NCBI GenBank assembly: GCA_024398715.1
Contig: JAKSIP010000008.1
Location: forward strand, 1-64,000
Reading direction: 5' to 3'
Source: Bacteroidaceae bacterium
Lineage (GTDB): Bacteria; Bacteroidota; Bacteroidia; Bacteroidales; Bacteroidaceae
DNA: 64,000 nucleotides
Shown here: piece by piece, positions 8,249-17,800 of the stretch
Layout: every line of letters starts with the position of its first letter
Numbering within the stretch: position 1 is the first letter of the stretch
Notes under the pieces: model-generated
The model's input: only the letters and a program-made list of their open reading frames with translations
Told to the model about the DNA's origin: nothing
Databases searched by the model: none
Program-made: the position numbers and the translations under genes

Positions 8249-10597
8249 TCAGAAACTTTCAATAAAATACTGTTCGTATGACTCGTCCGGATTTTCTGCG
8301 GAATAACAAGGATCAAAAAATTCCGGCATATCAAATTCAGTAGACGGAAGATATCCAAGATTTGCAGAATCGGAATATACACTGTCCAGGAATATACCGC
8401 AGACAGGCAACGCCATACGCGAGCCCTGACCGAACTGCATGGTATTGAAATGGATATCGCGGTCTTCTCCTCCAACCCAGCATCCTACTACAAGATCAGG
8501 AGTATAGCCCATAAACCACGCATCGGACTGGTTGTTGGTTGTACCTGTTTTGCCTGCAACATTTGTACTGTGCATGTACCTTTTCAATCTTGTACCGGTA
8601 CCTTCGCTTACCACAGCTTTCATCATGTCTATCATCTTGTAGGACGTTTCTTCGCTGATAACCTCATTAGACTGGGCCGTAAAAGTTGAGAGTATATTAC
8701 CGTTTTTGTCTTCAATTCGTGTAACATACAAAGGAGCGGTACGGATACCTTTGTTCGGGAATGCGGAATATGCGCTGACCATTTCCGATACGGACACATC
8801 GCACGTACCAAGACAGATGGCCGGTACAGGAGCTATCTGCTGATTGCGCAAACCATAGGAATGCAACAGATTACGGAACGAATAAGGATTCAGTTTACCC
8901 ATAAGGAATGCCGTTACGTTATTATTGGAACGTGACAAGCCCCACTTGATGGTGACGTACTCTCCCACCTTTGCAGTACCCTCGTCTCTCGGGCTCCATA
9001 TCTGGCCGTCTTCAGTAAGGATTGACTGACGCTGGTTGATAACCATATCGCACGGAGTATAGCCGCTTTCCATAGCCATGGAATAGAGGAATGGCTTGAT
9101 GGTAGATCCAACCTGCCTGCGGCCCTGGTTAACCATATCGTACTGGAACTGTCTGTTGTCCGGTCCGCCGACATAGGCTTTCACATGGCCGGAACCTGGC
9201 TCCATGCACATAAATCCCACTCTCAGATAAGATTTCATATACTTGATAGAATCCAGCGGAGACATAAGCGTATCAATAGGTCCGTCGTAGGAAAAGATGG
9301 TCATCTGAACAGGATTCATGAAAGAAAGGAAAATTTTTTCATCGTCCCAATTCTGTTTTTTCAATCCTCTGTAACGGTCTGTCTGCCTCATGGCACGGCG
9401 AAGAATATCTTCAAGTTCAAGTTCCGTAATATTTTCAGTATATGGAGAATTCAAAAGATTCGAGCTGCTTTTTTCCGCAAAGAAATTGGGTTGGAGATAA
9501 TTGTGCACATGTTCAACTATGGCATTTTCCGCATAATACTGCATTCTTGAGTCGATAGTGACATATATCTTCAAGCCGTCAGTATAGATATTGTACGGAG
9601 TTCCGTCCTGTTTGAGTACCTTGTTGCACCATCCGTACAAAGGGTTGTTTATCCAATCAAGCGAATCCTCGTAGTACTGCTGGTCCTGCCATGCCAGATA
9701 ATTAGCCTTGACTGGTTTTTTGGCAGACATGACTCCACGCAGATAAGTCCTGAAATATGTGGCCAGTCCTTCCTGATGGTCTTTTCTCGAGTAATTCAGT
9801 CCAAGCGGTCTTGTAATAAGTTCAGAATATTCCTGTTCTGAGATATAGCCTGCAACCTGCATCTGGTACAGTACAACGTTACGTCTTTCAAGAACAAGTT
9901 CGGGGCGTCTCAGCGGATTGTACAGACTGGAATTCTTGCACATACCTACCAGCATTGCAGACTGGACCGTATCCAGTTTTGCCGGAGTCACACCGAAATA
10001 ATTCATGGCTGCCGTATATATTCCTACAGCATTGTTGCAAAAATCGTATTTGTTCAGATACATTGCCAAGAGTTCCTCTTTTGTATAGCAACGTTCCAGT
10101 TCAACTGCAATAACCCACTCAATAGGTTTCTGAAGGACTCTTTCCAGAGGATTGCTTGCCACATTGACGGTATACAGCAATTTTGCAAGCTGCTGTGTGA
10201 TAGTACTGCCACCACCTGCATTCTTCTGTCTGAAAACACCTCTCTTGACAGTAGCACGCAGCAATGCACGGCCGTCAATGCCGGAATGTTCAAGATAACG
10301 CACATCTTCTGTAGCAATAAGAGCTTTCACTATTTCCGGAGACAGGTCTGAGAAAGAAACTTTAATTCTGTTATCTCTGCTGTATGAATAGGAACCGAGT
10401 ACAACACCATCTGATGATATGATTTGGGAAGCCTCCTTGTCTATAGGATTCTCCAGTTCCTCAATTGTCGGCATATATCCTATTTTGCCATGAGCTATTG
10501 CTCTGAAAGCCCACACAATTGCAAGCAGCACAACCAACGCCAGGCACCATGCGGTGATGTTTATTATCCTTACTATTTTCTTTCCTTTTCTTTCCAC
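8249..10597 (-). CDS. Bifunctional penicillin-binding protein (class A PBP)
   Basis: This 782-residue inner-membrane peptidoglycan synthase has one N-terminal transmembrane anchor (about residues 10-32). The GT51 glycosyltransferase carries Glu97 in TEDVRYLEHSGID and GGGSTITQQLAK. The transpeptidase has the active-site Ser498 (GSTIKPF), the SxN box (SRSNNN) and the KTGT box at Lys683. All catalytic motifs are intact. A PBP1A/MrcA-like identity is likely but the paralogue number cannot be fixed. It is the first gene of the run with kdsB, the YhcH gene and glgB. Confidence 0.95.
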   Translation of the reverse strand: MERKGKKIVRIINITAWCLALVVLLAIVWAFRAIAHGKIGYMPTIEELENPIDKEASQIISSDGVVLGSYSYSRDNRIKVSFSDLSPEIVKALIATEDVRYLEHSGIDGRALLRATVKRGVFRQKNAGGGSTITQQLAKLLYTVNVASNPLERVLQKPIEWVIAVELERCYTKEELLAMYLNKYDFCNNAVGIYTAAMNYFGVTPAKLDTVQSAMLVGMCKNSSLYNPLRRPELVLERRNVVLYQMQVAGYISEQEYSELITRPLGLNYSRKDHQEGLATYFRTYLRGVMSAKKPVKANYLAWQDQQYYEDSLDWINNPLYGWCNKVLKQDGTPYNIYTDGLKIYVTIDSRMQYYAENAIVEHVHNYLQPNFFAEKSSSNLLNSPYTENITELELEDILRRAMRQTDRYRGLKKQNWDDEKIFLSFMNPVQMTIFSYDGPIDTLMSPLDSIKYMKSYLRVGFMCMEPGSGHVKAYVGGPDNRQFQYDMVNQGRRQVGSTIKPFLYSMAMESGYTPCDMVINQRQSILTEDGQIWSPRDEGTAKVGEYVTIKWGLSRSNNNVTAFLMGKLNPYSFRNLLHSYGLRNQQIAPVPAICLGTCDVSVSEMVSAYSAFPNKGIRTAPLYVTRIEDKNGNILSTFTAQSNEVISEETSYKMIDMMKAVVSEGTGTRLKRYMHSTNVAGKTGTTNNQSDAWFMGYTPDLVVGCWVGGEDRDIHFNTMQFGQGSRMALPVCGIFLDSVYSDSANLGYLPSTEFDMPEFFDPCYSAENPDESYEQYFIESF

Positions 10598-10623
10598 TAT
10601 GACCTATATCTATGTTATATGTG

Positions 10624-10682
10624 CAAAATTATAATAAATAAACCAATCAAATGAAATATCACAAGTTTTTTTACTAATTTTG
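10624..10682. promoter_or_regulatory. Divergent -7 elements PBP / pyrB
   Basis: The minus-strand TAATTTTG (plus coordinates 10624-10631) lies 27 bp upstream of the PBP gene. The plus-strand TAATTTTG (10675-10682) lies 24 bp upstream of the pyrB ATG. Both match the Bacteroidetes TAnnTTTG -7 consensus. Convincing -33 TTTG elements are not evident. Confidence 0.45.
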
Positions 10683-10706
10683 GGGTCAAAATATCAAAGT
10701 AGCAAA

Positions 10707-11630
10707 ATGAGTCTTACAAACAATAGTCTTGTGACTTTGGAAGACCTTTCCAAAGAAAAAATTTTGCAGTTGTTGGAAAATGCGGCAAAATTTGAAGCTT
10801 GTCCCAACAGAAAGATACTTGACGGCAAAATTGTGGCGACTCTCTTTTTTGAGCCGTCAACGCGTACACGTCTGAGTTTTGAAACAGCGGCAAACCGCTT
10901 GGGGGCACGCGTCATTGGTTTTTCCGATGCAGCCACTACAAGTTCAACAAAAGGCGAAACGCTGAAAGACACAATTATGATGGTGAGCAACTATTCTGAT
11001 CTCATCATAATGCGTCATTATCTTGAAGGAGCGGCGCGTTATGCCAGCGAAATTTCTCCAATTCCAATAATCAATGCCGGAGACGGGGCTAATCAGCATC
11101 CTTCACAGACCATGCTTGACCTATATTCCATGCAGAAAACACAAGGAAAGCTGGACAATCTGGACATATACCTTGTAGGAGACTTGAAATATGGCCGCAC
11201 AGTGCATTCAATGCTGACAGCCATGCGTTTCTTCAATCCCACATTTCACTTTATCGCTCCAAAAGAACTGGCTATGCCGGACGTATACAAACAGTATTGC
11301 AGAGACAATGGCATAAAATTCATTGAACATACGGAATTCAATAAAGACATAATTGCAGGTGCAGACATTCTGTACATGACACGTGTGCAGCGTGAACGTT
11401 TCAGCAATCTTGATGAATATGAACGGGTAAAAGATGCATATATATTGCACAATGATATGCTGGAGGGTTCAAAACCGAATCTGAGGATATTACACCCGCT
11501 ACCTAGAGTAAATGAGATTTCCCAGGATGTTGACGAAAATCCGAAAGCATACTATTTCCAGCAGGCAAAGAACGGATTGTATGTTCGCCAAGCCTTGATT
11601 TGCAATGCTCTCAACATAAATGTAGATTAA
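10707..11630 (+). CDS. pyrB: Aspartate carbamoyltransferase, catalytic subunit
   Basis: This 307-residue enzyme condenses carbamoyl phosphate and aspartate in pyrimidine synthesis. The carbamoyl-phosphate motif [13 protein letters not shown] and the [10 protein letters not shown] motif are intact, as is the C-terminal [10 protein letters not shown] loop. I chose the ATG at 10707 (MSLTNNSL) because an upstream in-frame start would overlap the -7 promoter element and add nine unrelated residues. pyrI follows after 10 bp, indicating the E. coli-like catalytic/regulatory holoenzyme. Confidence 0.97.
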   Translation: MSLTNNSLVTLEDLSKEKILQLLENAAKFEACPNRKILDGKIVATLFFEPSTRTRLSFETAANRLGARVIGFSDAATTSSTKGETLKDTIMMVSNYSDLIIMRHYLEGAARYASEISPIPIINAGDGANQHPSQTMLDLYSMQKTQGKLDNLDIYLVGDLKYGRTVHSMLTAMRFFNPTFHFIAPKELAMPDVYKQYCRDNGIKFIEHTEFNKDIIAGADILYMTRVQRERFSNLDEYERVKDAYILHNDMLEGSKPNLRILHPLPRVNEISQDVDENPKAYYFQQAKNGLYVRQALICNALNINVD

Positions 11631-11640
11631 ATTTCGAACT

Positions 11641-12096
11641 ATGGGTAAAACAGAACTGAAAGTTGCCGCTATTGAAAACGGAACCGTAATTGACCATATT
11701 CCTGCAGACAGAGTATTTACCGTTGTTGATATACTGGGATTACAAAAATTGGACAATACCATCACTATCGGATTCAATCTCAAGAGCAAGAAAAGTGAGA
11801 AAAAGGGACTGATCAAGATTTCGGACCATTACTTTACAGATCTTGAAATAGCAAGACTTGCATGTGTTGCCCCCAACATATCAATAAGTCTTATACGCAA
11901 TTACGAGATTGTTGACAAACATACCGTCAGTTTGCCTGACCAGGTTGTCGATACTGTAAAATGCAGTAATCCAAAGTGTATTACCAATCACGAGCCCATG
12001 GCTACCCGTTTCATTACAGTAGACAAGGTTGCCGGGACTCTAAGATGTGCATATTGCAATAGGGAAATATCTGTGGACGAGATTATTTTCAAATGA
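11641..12096 (+). CDS. pyrI: Aspartate carbamoyltransferase, regulatory subunit
   Basis: This 151-residue allosteric subunit binds nucleotide effectors in its N-terminal domain and the catalytic subunit through a C-terminal zinc domain. The four zinc cysteines are visible as VKCSNPKC and LRCAYC. The presence of pyrI predicts feedback control of the pathway by CTP or ATP. Its stop codon overlaps the start of the following barrel gene (ATGA), which implies coupled translation. Confidence 0.96.
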   Translation: MGKTELKVAAIENGTVIDHIPADRVFTVVDILGLQKLDNTITIGFNLKSKKSEKKGLIKISDHYFTDLEIARLACVAPNISISLIRNYEIVDKHTVSLPDQVVDTVKCSNPKCITNHEPMATRFITVDKVAGTLRCAYCNREISVDEIIFK

Positions 12097-12863
12097 CAAC
12101 AGGCCATCGTTTTCATCTTCTTCTGGCGCTTATTACAATCTGTTTGCCGGCATCAGTAGCATCTGCAGAAGATGGGACAACAAGTTCTGTTGTACAAAGC
12201 ACTAAAGGGAAAATTGTAAATATCGGCTTTCGGGCAGGTGTCGAATCTTCCACACTGATGGGTGTGAAGGCCAACATCAACGATTACAGGTTTGCCAGAG
12301 AAGAATACAGGAACAAGGCGTACCTGGCAGGATTTGCAGGACTTATTGCACGATACAACTTTTCAAAGTTGATATATTTTCAGGGAGAAGTGCTGTTCAA
12401 CAGCAACAAATCATGTCTTGAGCTTGATCTTGACAATGCTTTTCCTGATTATTACACTCAGAATGGAGATTCTGAAAAAGAGCATAAGGGAACGGTAACA
12501 TCAGTATTCCGTTCAATTGACATACCGGTACTGGTTGGGATTAATTTGACTCAAAGCAGTGTTTACCACCTTTCCGCATATTGCGGTCCTACATTTAAAA
12601 TTCCACTCAAGGGAATATGCAAGACCCAATTTGACGGATTTCCATATCAGATGGCAGAAGATATGAAAAGCTTTATGCTAAGCGGGGTTATTGGTCTGAA
12701 CTGCAGAATCAACACCCTGTTTTTTGATTTTTCATACAATATTGGATTTTCAAATATGTCAAAGAGTCTGGAATACGACACAGATAATATAGAACGCAGC
12801 ACTCCAGTATATATTAAAAGGACAATAGGATATCTGTCAGTTGCTGTAGGAATGCTTTTTTGA
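12093..12863 (+). CDS. PorT-like outer-membrane beta-barrel protein
   Basis: This 256-residue protein has a signal peptide (about residues 1-26, ending SVASA). Alternating beta strands follow, in the pattern of the PorT/outer-membrane beta-barrel family: [32 protein letters not shown] and a C-terminal aromatic residue (SVAVGMLF) suited to BAM recognition. The cellular role is unknown. The original PorT works in type IX secretion, but this family is large and the name implies no such role here. It overlaps pyrI by 4 bp and precedes glyA by 29 bp, an odd place for an envelope gene. Confidence 0.75.
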   Translation: MTTGHRFHLLLALITICLPASVASAEDGTTSSVVQSTKGKIVNIGFRAGVESSTLMGVKANINDYRFAREEYRNKAYLAGFAGLIARYNFSKLIYFQGEVLFNSNKSCLELDLDNAFPDYYTQNGDSEKEHKGTVTSVFRSIDIPVLVGINLTQSSVYHLSAYCGPTFKIPLKGICKTQFDGFPYQMAEDMKSFMLSGVIGLNCRINTLFFDFSYNIGFSNMSKSLEYDTDNIERSTPVYIKRTIGYLSVAVGMLF

Positions 12864-12892
12864 AACGTAGAATATTAAAACATATTTGTAAT

Positions 12893-14173
12893 ATGAAAAG
12901 AGACCAAGTTATTTTTGACATCATTGAGCGCGAGCATCAGCGCCAGAAAAAGGGAATCGAGTTGATTGCTTCAGAGAACTTTGTAAGCGATCAGGTTATG
13001 CAGGCCATGGGTTCTTGCCTGACTAACAAGTATGCCGAGGGTTATCCAGGCAAACGCTACTACGGAGGCTGCGAGGTGGTTGATGAATCAGAACGCCTTG
13101 CACAGGACCGTCTGAAACAGCTTTTCGGAGCTGAATGGGTTAACGTCCAGCCACACTCAGGAGCTCAGGCCAATGCTGCTGTTCTACTGACCGTTCTCAA
13201 TCCTGGAGACACATTCATGGGTCTTAATCTGGCACATGGCGGTCACCTTTCACATGGTTCAGCCGTCAATACATCCGGTATGCTCTATCATGCAGTAGGA
13301 TACGATCTGAATCAGGAGACAGGTCGCGTTGACTATGACAAGATGGAAGAACTGGCACTGAAAGAGAAACCGAAATTGATTATCGGTGGCGGTAGTGCCT
13401 ACTCACGCGAGTGGGATTACGCACGCATGCGCAAGATTGCCGATGAGGTAGGAGCTCTCTTTATGGTTGATATGGCACATCCTGCAGGTCTTATTGCAGC
13501 AGGTCTGCTTGACAACCCTCTCAAATACGCACACATTGTCACATCAACAACACACAAGACTCTGCGTGGTCCGCGCGGTGGCGTAATCCTTCTTGGCAAG
13601 GACTTTGAAAACCCATGGGGCAAAACTACTCCGAAGGGAGAAATCAAGATGATGTCACAGCTTCTTGACTCTGCCGTATTCCCAGGTCAGCAGGGAGGTC
13701 CGCTTGAGCATGTAATCGCTGCCAAAGCTGTTGCTTTCGGAGAAGCTCTCCAACCGGAATTCAAAGAGTATCAGCAGCAGGTTAAGAAGAATGCCGCCGT
13801 TCTTGCAGACGAACTCACAAAGCGCGGTTTCTACATTGTATCAGGCGGTACAGACAACCACAGCATGCTGGTTGACCTCCGTCCAAAATATCCTGAACTT
13901 ACAGGTAAGGTTGCAGAGAAGGCCCTTGTTGCAGCAGATATCACTGCAAACAAGAATATGGTTCCGTTCGATTCACGCTCAGCATTCCAGACCAGCGGTC
14001 TGCGTCTGGGTACTCCTGCTATCACTACACGTGGTGCAAAAGAAGACCTGATGATTACTATTGCAGCTCTCATTGAAGAGGTTCTGAACGATCCTGAAAA
14101 TGAAGCAGTAATTGCAAGCGTACGCAAGCGTGTAAACGACATGATGCAGGACTATCCGATGTTCGCTTATTGA
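12893..14173 (+). CDS. glyA: Serine hydroxymethyltransferase
   Basis: This 426-residue PLP enzyme converts serine + tetrahydrofolate to glycine + 5,10-methylene-THF. The PLP-lysine motif [12 protein letters not shown], the HxGA motif QPHSGAQAN and the substrate loop [13 protein letters not shown] are all intact. I chose the ATG at 12893 (MKRDQVIF), which matches the usual family length; the longer frame upstream adds residues without family support. The next gene, a homocysteine methyltransferase domain, starts 9 bp downstream, so the pair links one-carbon supply and methionine synthesis. Confidence 0.97.
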   Translation: MKRDQVIFDIIEREHQRQKKGIELIASENFVSDQVMQAMGSCLTNKYAEGYPGKRYYGGCEVVDESERLAQDRLKQLFGAEWVNVQPHSGAQANAAVLLTVLNPGDTFMGLNLAHGGHLSHGSAVNTSGMLYHAVGYDLNQETGRVDYDKMEELALKEKPKLIIGGGSAYSREWDYARMRKIADEVGALFMVDMAHPAGLIAAGLLDNPLKYAHIVTSTTHKTLRGPRGGVILLGKDFENPWGKTTPKGEIKMMSQLLDSAVFPGQQGGPLEHVIAAKAVAFGEALQPEFKEYQQQVKKNAAVLADELTKRGFYIVSGGTDNHSMLVDLRPKYPELTGKVAEKALVAADITANKNMVPFDSRSAFQTSGLRLGTPAITTRGAKEDLMITIAALIEEVLNDPENEAVIASVRKRVNDMMQDYPMFAY

Positions 14174-14182
14174 TTGCAACAA

Positions 14183-15103
14183 ATGATTTTTCAGGAAGAA
14201 CTCAAAAAAAGGATTCTTATACTGGATGGCGGTATGGGAACATGTATCCAGAGTTACGGTCTGCAATATGACGGCAACAACGACATGCTTCCCCTTACCC
14301 ATCCGGAAATAATAGAAGAAATCCATAAAGCCTATGTCGATGCCGGCGCAGACATCATAGAGACTTGTTCATTCGGTGCAAATGCCATTTCACAGGCAGG
14401 ATACAACGCACAGGACAAAGTCAGGGATATGTGTCATGCAGCAGCAAAGTGTGCACGCAAAGCCGCAGACAAAGCTGACCGGAAGGTCTGGGTAGCAGGA
14501 AGCATGGGGCCGACTGACAAATCTCTGACCATTATCGAAATGATGATGGATCCGGAAGAGACAGTAACCCGCGAGTCCATGAAACTGGCTTATAAGGAAC
14601 AGGCTGTTGCCCTGATTGAAGGCGGTGTGGATTTGCTTCTTGTAGAAACTGTAACCGATGCCGCCAATGCACAGGCCGCACTTGACGCTATAAAAGAGGC
14701 ATTTGCAGAATGCGGCAAGGAACTGCCAATTATGCTATCAGCTTCAATTATGGCAGGAAGCACATGTCTTATGACCGGAACACCAATAACAGAGTTGTTT
14801 GACATGGCCGGTAAATATGGAATTGCAAGTGCAGGAATCAACTGTTCTTTCGGAGCCACAGAACTTTATGAACCTGTCAAAGAAGTTGCTGAGTATGTAA
14901 AATGCGCAGTCAGCGTATATCCTAACGCCGGATTACCTACGGCTCAAGGTTATACGGAGAAGCCTGAAGACACAGCAGCGGCCTTGCTGCGTATGGCGCA
15001 GGACGGACTGATAAATATTGCCGGAGGGTGTTGCGGAACAACACCTGCACATATTAAGGCTATTGCAGAAAGTCTGAAAGGAACAGGTACAAGAAACTAT
15101 TAA
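14183..15103 (+). CDS. Stand-alone homocysteine S-methyltransferase domain (MetH module 1 type)
   Basis: This protein of about 306 residues matches only the homocysteine-binding module of cobalamin-dependent methionine synthase. It has the start ILILDGGMGTCIQ, the GADIIETCSFGANA region, GSMGPTDKSLT and VDLLLVETVTDAANAQAAL. The three zinc-binding cysteines that hold homocysteine are present: Cys221 (GINCSFG) and Cys283/Cys284 (GGCCGTTP). The pterin, B12 and activation modules of full MetH (about 1200 residues) are absent. It could be one part of a split MetH, or an enzyme using S-methylmethionine, betaine or a corrinoid protein as donor. I chose ATG 14183 over an upstream TTG. It sits 9 bp after glyA. 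Confidence 0.88.
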   Translation: MIFQEELKKRILILDGGMGTCIQSYGLQYDGNNDMLPLTHPEIIEEIHKAYVDAGADIIETCSFGANAISQAGYNAQDKVRDMCHAAAKCARKAADKADRKVWVAGSMGPTDKSLTIIEMMMDPEETVTRESMKLAYKEQAVALIEGGVDLLLVETVTDAANAQAALDAIKEAFAECGKELPIMLSASIMAGSTCLMTGTPITELFDMAGKYGIASAGINCSFGATELYEPVKEVAEYVKCAVSVYPNAGLPTAQGYTEKPEDTAAALLRMAQDGLINIAGGCCGTTPAHIKAIAESLKGTGTRNY

Positions 15104-15111
15104 AAAGAATC

Positions 15112-15843
15112 TTAAGAGTTTCTCAATAAATCGGGATCAAACTTAGAAGGGTCGGTATCAACAGAAAGAGTTGTACCGGCCTTTGTTTTCAGCATAACCC
15201 AGAACAGATCCGCATAACGTTTGACCATGTCAATATCGTGAGACGAAATAAGTATGGCCTTGTTTTCGTTATGTGCCAGGCTACGCAACAGAAGCATAAG
15301 TTCTTCCTTTCCGGGATAATCAAGAAAAGCGGAAGGTTCGTCAAGCAATATGACAGGAGTCTGCTGCGCCAGAGCTTTTGCAATCATCACCCGCGAACGC
15401 TGTCCGTCGCTCAAGGTATCAACGGTTCTGTTCCGCAAATCGGAAACACCTGTCAGAGAAAGTGATAAATCAACAATCTGCCTGTCATCCTCTTTCAGAG
15501 TGCCTAGCATTCCAGTATACGGCATACGTCCGAAAGATACGGCATCGTACACGCTTAAATATTCAACATCGGTACGTTCAGTAAGAACTACGCTTATACT
15601 CTTGGACAACTCCGATGGAGTTATGGAGTGAACATCTGTTTTGCCATCAAACAGCACCTGCCCTGACACAGGTTTAAGGAATCCCGCTATTGTACGCAAA
15701 AGAGTACTCTTTCCTACTCCGTTCGAGCCCACAAGAACAGCAACAGAGCCACCATGCAAAGTTGCAGACAAGCCCTGTGCTATTACTGTGTTCCGGTTTC
15801 TCTTTTGTCTATAACCTATGGAAAGATTCCTGAGTTCAAGCAT
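15112..15843 (-). CDS. ABC transporter ATPase, Fe-siderophore/B12 type
   Basis: This 243-residue cytoplasmic ATPase resembles FecE/BtuD/HmuV. Visible motifs are Walker A (GSNGVGKSTLLR), the Q-loop region, an ABC signature variant (LSDGQRSRV), Walker B (VILLDEPSAFLD) and the H-loop (LISSHDIDMV). No permease or binding protein is next to it. The only FecCD permease in the window is at 51222-52220, more than 35 kb away. It is the last gene of the cysK/araC/pfkB run, 3 bp after the kinase. Transport of Fe-siderophore, heme or cobalamin is inferred from family only. Confidence 0.9.
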   Translation of the reverse strand: MLELRNLSIGYRQKRNRNTVIAQGLSATLHGGSVAVLVGSNGVGKSTLLRTIAGFLKPVSGQVLFDGKTDVHSITPSELSKSISVVLTERTDVEYLSVYDAVSFGRMPYTGMLGTLKEDDRQIVDLSLSLTGVSDLRNRTVDTLSDGQRSRVMIAKALAQQTPVILLDEPSAFLDYPGKEELMLLLRSLAHNENKAILISSHDIDMVKRYADLFWVMLKTKAGTTLSVDTDPSKFDPDLLRNS

Positions 15844-15846
15844 ATA

Positions 15847-16920
15847 TCAGCGTTTTACACGCGCATTGCCCTGCCATACGCTCCAGATCTGGTCTTCGTC
15901 TGCAGGTTGCGCATAATCTGTAAGGAATGTTGTAGCAAGAGCGCCGCTTGCCCAGCCGAACTGGATCCATTTTTCCGGTTCCCAACCTTTGAGAATGGCA
16001 TACAGCATACCTCCAACATATCCGTCACCACCACCGATGCGGTCAAGAACATGAATGTTACGCGGTTCTACAACATGCCAGTTATCTCCTTCGAGCATGA
16101 TTGCGCCCCAGTTGTGGCTGTTGGTATTTTCAACCTGACGCAATGTAGTAGCAAACACCTGGGCAGCAGGATACTGCGCCTTGACACGCTTTATCATTTC
16201 CTTGAATCCGTCAATTTTTGAGGATATATCTTTTCCGCCGGCCTCAGGACCTTCAATGCCGAGACACAGCTGGAAATCTTCTTCGTTACCAATCAGTATA
16301 TCGGCAATGCTGCAGATTTCTGAGAATATGTCATGGAGTTCCTGCTCACGTCCTTTCCAGAAAGAGGCACGGTAGTTCAAGTCGAAGCTGATACGGGTAC
16401 CGTACTTTTTAGCAGCACGGGCAATCTCAAGACAGAATCTGCTGGTCTCAGGACTCAGAGCACCAATCAGACCTGAAAGATGTACAATCTGAACGCCTTC
16501 CTGTCCGAATATACGGTCAAGATCAAAATCCTTAACATTAAGTGTACGGCCAACCTCTCCGGCACGGTCGTTCCACACGCGCGGTCCGCGCGATCCGTAA
16601 CCGCTGTCTGCCACATTTATCTGGTGACGATATCCCCAAGGGCCGCCCTGAGCAACATCCTTTCCTTCAAAATCCATACCGCGCGAGCGCAGATCCTGTT
16701 TGATGAAAGCGGCAAAAGGACTACCCTCTACAAATGTTGTCAGTACCTTGACCGGAAGACCAAGATAAGCTGAAATACTGGCAACATTGGTTTCCGCACT
16801 GGTTGCCTGCATAAAAAACTGATTACTGCACTGGACAGGCTGTCCGGAAGCAGGGGTGATTCTCAGACCCATACTTGTAGGGACAAGCAACGCATACTTG
16901 CAATTCTGACGTAATTCCAT
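15847..16920 (-). CDS. PfkB-family sugar kinase, 2-keto-3-deoxygluconate kinase type
   Basis: This 357-residue ribokinase-fold enzyme most resembles 2-dehydro-3-deoxygluconokinases of Bacteroidetes. The C-terminal PfkB signature is DRIGGGDGYVGGML, with the catalytic Asp in GGGD. The N-terminal substrate lid and ISFDLNYRASFW match KDG kinases. No KDPG aldolase lies beside it, so the pathway context (uronate or pectin catabolism) is inferred. The gene follows an AraC regulator by 19 bp, suggesting local control. Confidence 0.85.
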   Translation of the reverse strand: MELRQNCKYALLVPTSMGLRITPASGQPVQCSNQFFMQATSAETNVASISAYLGLPVKVLTTFVEGSPFAAFIKQDLRSRGMDFEGKDVAQGGPWGYRHQINVADSGYGSRGPRVWNDRAGEVGRTLNVKDFDLDRIFGQEGVQIVHLSGLIGALSPETSRFCLEIARAAKKYGTRISFDLNYRASFWKGREQELHDIFSEICSIADILIGNEEDFQLCLGIEGPEAGGKDISSKIDGFKEMIKRVKAQYPAAQVFATTLRQVENTNSHNWGAIMLEGDNWHVVEPRNIHVLDRIGGGDGYVGGMLYAILKGWEPEKWIQFGWASGALATTFLTDYAQPADEDQIWSVWQGNARVKR

Positions 16921-16939
16921 AATTTATTATCAATTAAAA

Positions 16940-17794
16940 TTATTCTGAATCTCTATATTCAAGAGGACTCTTACCAACATAACGTTTAAAGTATTTGCAG
17001 AAGAAAGAGGCATCGGCAAAATGCAAATCGTCTGCTATGGATTGTATTGATTGCCCTGTAAGTTTCAATCTTGACTTGGAATCCATAATAACCATAGAAG
17101 CAATCTTATCTGTACATGTGGAACCGGTTACACTTTTGATTACACTGCAAAGATACGCCTGAGACAGGTTCATTTGAGAAGCATACCAGCCCACGTTCCT
17201 GTATTTTGAAAAATTCTTTTGGACAAGATCATCAAAATCCCTGCAGATCTTCTTGTTCTGGGGCATACGGGAATCATCCATCACGCCCGTTTTATTGCAA
17301 ATATGCCTTAACATGGAATGAATCCAATGATAGACATTGTATGAGAAGTCAGTTCTCTCACCACGCTCAAGTATATTATACAAGTCCAAAAAGCCATTGC
17401 ACATGGTTTCCAAGGCGCCATAATACGTTATCGGGCAATTTGCGCCTACAATCAGTTCATTATCAGATATCTGAAAATCAGATACAGTCTTACTCATTCT
17501 CATACTGCTGACATAAGCCTTGGAGAAGACAAGGTAATACAGTTTGATATCTTCAGATACAGAATGAACCTGGATAATGGAACCGCTCGGAACTAGAGAT
17601 ACCTGTCCTTTGGAGACAACGGTTCTGATAAGATTTACTGTAGCCTCCAGACTTCCCTCCATGCAAAAGATAAAAACTTCGCACTCAAGTTTTACAGGAA
17701 AGTTAGCATAATAGTTAATATAGGAAGGCATAATACCGTTTCCTATAACCCACTCTTCCGATGTATCGATCTGTATGATTTCCGATTTTCCCAT
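16940..17794 (-). CDS. AraC-family transcriptional regulator
   Basis: This 284-residue protein has an N-terminal cupin-like effector region (about residues 1-160). A C-terminal AraC double helix-turn-helix follows, ending QSIQSIADDLHFADASFFCKYFKR-type with the typical FxRxFKKxxGxSPxxYR pattern (here YVGKSPLEYR). It lies between cysK and the PfkB kinase on the same strand (6 bp and 19 bp gaps), so it may regulate the kinase or its own operon. The effector is unknown. Confidence 0.9.
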   Translation of the reverse strand: MGKSEIIQIDTSEEWVIGNGIMPSYINYYANFPVKLECEVFIFCMEGSLEATVNLIRTVVSKGQVSLVPSGSIIQVHSVSEDIKLYYLVFSKAYVSSMRMSKTVSDFQISDNELIVGANCPITYYGALETMCNGFLDLYNILERGERTDFSYNVYHWIHSMLRHICNKTGVMDDSRMPQNKKICRDFDDLVQKNFSKYRNVGWYASQMNLSQAYLCSVIKSVTGSTCTDKIASMVIMDSKSRLKLTGQSIQSIADDLHFADASFFCKYFKRYVGKSPLEYRDSE

Positions 17795-17800
17795 AAAATG

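Noticed and set aside
8450..10654. Plus-strand open frames within the PBP gene
   Set aside because: Shadow frames of the conserved PBP. None has motifs or a plausible start context.
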